Origin: Chloroflexota bacterium
Lineage (GTDB): Bacteria > Chloroflexota > Limnocylindria > P2-11E
Assembly (NCBI GenBank): GCA_025350745.1
Contig: JANXXG010000336.1
Coordinates: 1 to 5,592 of the forward strand
Direction: 5' to 3'
Length of the DNA: 5,592 nucleotides
Shown: in pieces, positions 5,270 through 5,592 of the stretch
Layout of the letters: each line of letters opens with the position of its first letter
How positions within the stretch are numbered: the stretch's first letter is position 1
The notes under the pieces: model-generated
The model's database searches: none
Seen by the model: the letters and a program-made list of their open reading frames with translations, nothing else
Told to the model about the DNA's origin: nothing
Program-made: the position numbers and the translations under genes

Positions 5270-5431
5270 CTACCGTCCCGCGGTGTGGATCGGGGTGCCG
5301 ACCGCGACGAGCGCGGCCTCGCGGAGCGTCTCCGCCAGCGTCGGGTGGGCGTGGATCGTCGCGACCAGGTCCTCGGCCGTGGCCTCGAGCCGCATCGCAA
5401 GCGTCGCCGCGGCGATCAGCTCGCTCGCGCT
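5270..5431 (-). CDS. lpdA: Dihydrolipoamide dehydrogenase (E3), C-terminal fragment
   Basis: The last 53 residues of the E3 flavoprotein that reoxidises lipoamide in 2-oxoacid dehydrogenase or glycine-cleavage complexes. The fragment runs SASELIAAATLAMRLE, then TIHAHPTLAETLREAA, and ends VGTPIHTAGR before TAG at 5272-5270. HAHPT carries the catalytic-base His (the second His of the motif), with its partner Glu five residues later, as in known E3 enzymes. The stop lies about 27 bp upstream of the guessed start of the papain-like gene on the same strand, so the two are probably co-transcribed. Upstream of 5431 the E3 reading is lost abruptly because the sequence inverts there; the missing residues appear on the plus strand. 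Other pyridine-disulfide oxidoreductases share the HxxxxE pair, but the overall match is best to E3. Confidence 0.85.
   Translation of the reverse strand, partial: SASELIAAATLAMRLEATAEDLVATIHAHPTLAETLREAALVAVGTPIHTAGR
5384..5431. repeat. Inverted repeat, left arm (48 bp)
   Basis: The reverse complement of this stretch matches 5545-5592 at 47 of 48 positions by eye. The one difference is GCG here against GAG in the right arm, giving Ala or Glu in the E3 sequence. The arms are separated by 113 bp. Confidence 0.92.
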
Positions 5432-5592
5432 TCTCATTCAAGGCGTCAGGTCGGGCGCTCGCGCTCGGCGAGAGCGACGGCCTGCTCAAGCTCGTGACCG
5501 GAGGCGCGCACGGCCGCATCCTCGGCGTGCACATCGTCGGACCCAGCGCGAGCGAGCTGATCGCCGAGGCGACGCTTGCGATGCGGCTCGAG
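5431..5592 (+). CDS. lpdA: Dihydrolipoamide dehydrogenase (E3) internal fragment, inverted copy
   Basis: A 54-codon plus-strand fragment opening FSFKASGRALALGESDG and running through LLKLVTGGAHGRILGVHIVGP to SASELIAEATLAMRLE at the window edge. This is the E3 dimerisation (interface) domain just before the HAHPT active-site region. It begins abruptly at 5431 with no start codon, and the codons before it (SPRRSARSR) are the antisense of the other E3 copy, so it cannot be a gene start. Joined to the minus-strand fragment through the shared 16 residues, it rebuilds a seamless E3 C-terminus. It therefore looks like the missing upstream part of the same gene, turned round. It is cut by the window end, and any continuation is not visible. 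Confidence 0.83.
5545..5592. repeat. Inverted repeat, right arm (48 bp or more, cut by window end)
   Basis: This is the inverted partner of 5384-5431. The match runs to the last base, so the true arm may be longer. Both arms encode the same E3 residues in the sense of their own strand, so this is a duplication and not a hairpin-forming regulatory palindrome. Confidence 0.92.

Noticed and set aside
5244..5534. N-terminal extension of the papain-like protein to ATG 5534
   Set aside because: This part reads out of frame over E3 and crosses the fold-back junction, so it is composed of shadow sequence.
1..5592. CRISPR array, riboswitch, transposase or phage genes
   Set aside because: I saw no regularly spaced repeats, no transposase motif and no structural phage protein. 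The only large repeat is the inverted E3 segment.

Overview
The window is GC-rich DNA from a bacterium. The strong G/C bias at third codon positions opens long false frames opposite the real genes. GTG starts are common (MFS, lipoprotein, EamA). A soluble di-iron acyl-ACP-type desaturase beside a C92-like protease and a dihydrolipoamide dehydrogenase would suit a Chloroflexota or Actinomycetota lineage, probably a metagenome contig. That placement is inference; there is no phylogenetic marker here.

Layout. 1-1851 (minus) is a tight three-gene unit: a 96-residue one-TM cysteine protein, an M20 metallopeptidase, and the start of an MFS transporter. The peptidase stop and the transporter GTG start overlap in GTGA. 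A 70-residue lipoprotein gene (1898-2110, plus) diverges from this unit across 46 bp and converges, with 6 bp between, on an EamA/DMT transporter (2117-3076, minus). A 140-bp divergent region with a perfect 15-bp palindrome separates EamA from a fatty-acid desaturase (to 4146, plus). The desaturase has all six iron ligands but no ordinary in-frame start codon. A tRNA-Arg(TCT) (minus) follows. Upstream of it, on the same strand, is an HNH-endonuclease-type gene (4190-4717) with an in-frame amber codon after residue 45; its 3' end runs into the tRNA and stops in the anticodon loop. A YiiX/C92-type permuted papain-fold protein (minus) follows the C-terminus of dihydrolipoamide dehydrogenase (E3) at 5270-5431.

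At the right edge the sequence folds back. A second, inverted piece of the same E3 domain (5431-5592, plus) supplies the residues just upstream of the minus-strand piece, and the two share a 48-bp inverted repeat with one mismatch. This looks like a contig-end chimera or an inverted duplication rather than two genes.

The left half reads cleanly: peptide hydrolysis plus export or uptake, a small lipoprotein, and a metabolite exporter. The right half holds four irregularities: a missing start for the desaturase, an amber in the HNH gene, no canonical start for the papain-like gene, and the fold-back. Sequence error or gene decay there should be excluded before any unusual biology is claimed. 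I found no convincing new defence or mobile system. The most biologically interesting point is the HNH gene fused end-on to an atypical tRNA-Arg.
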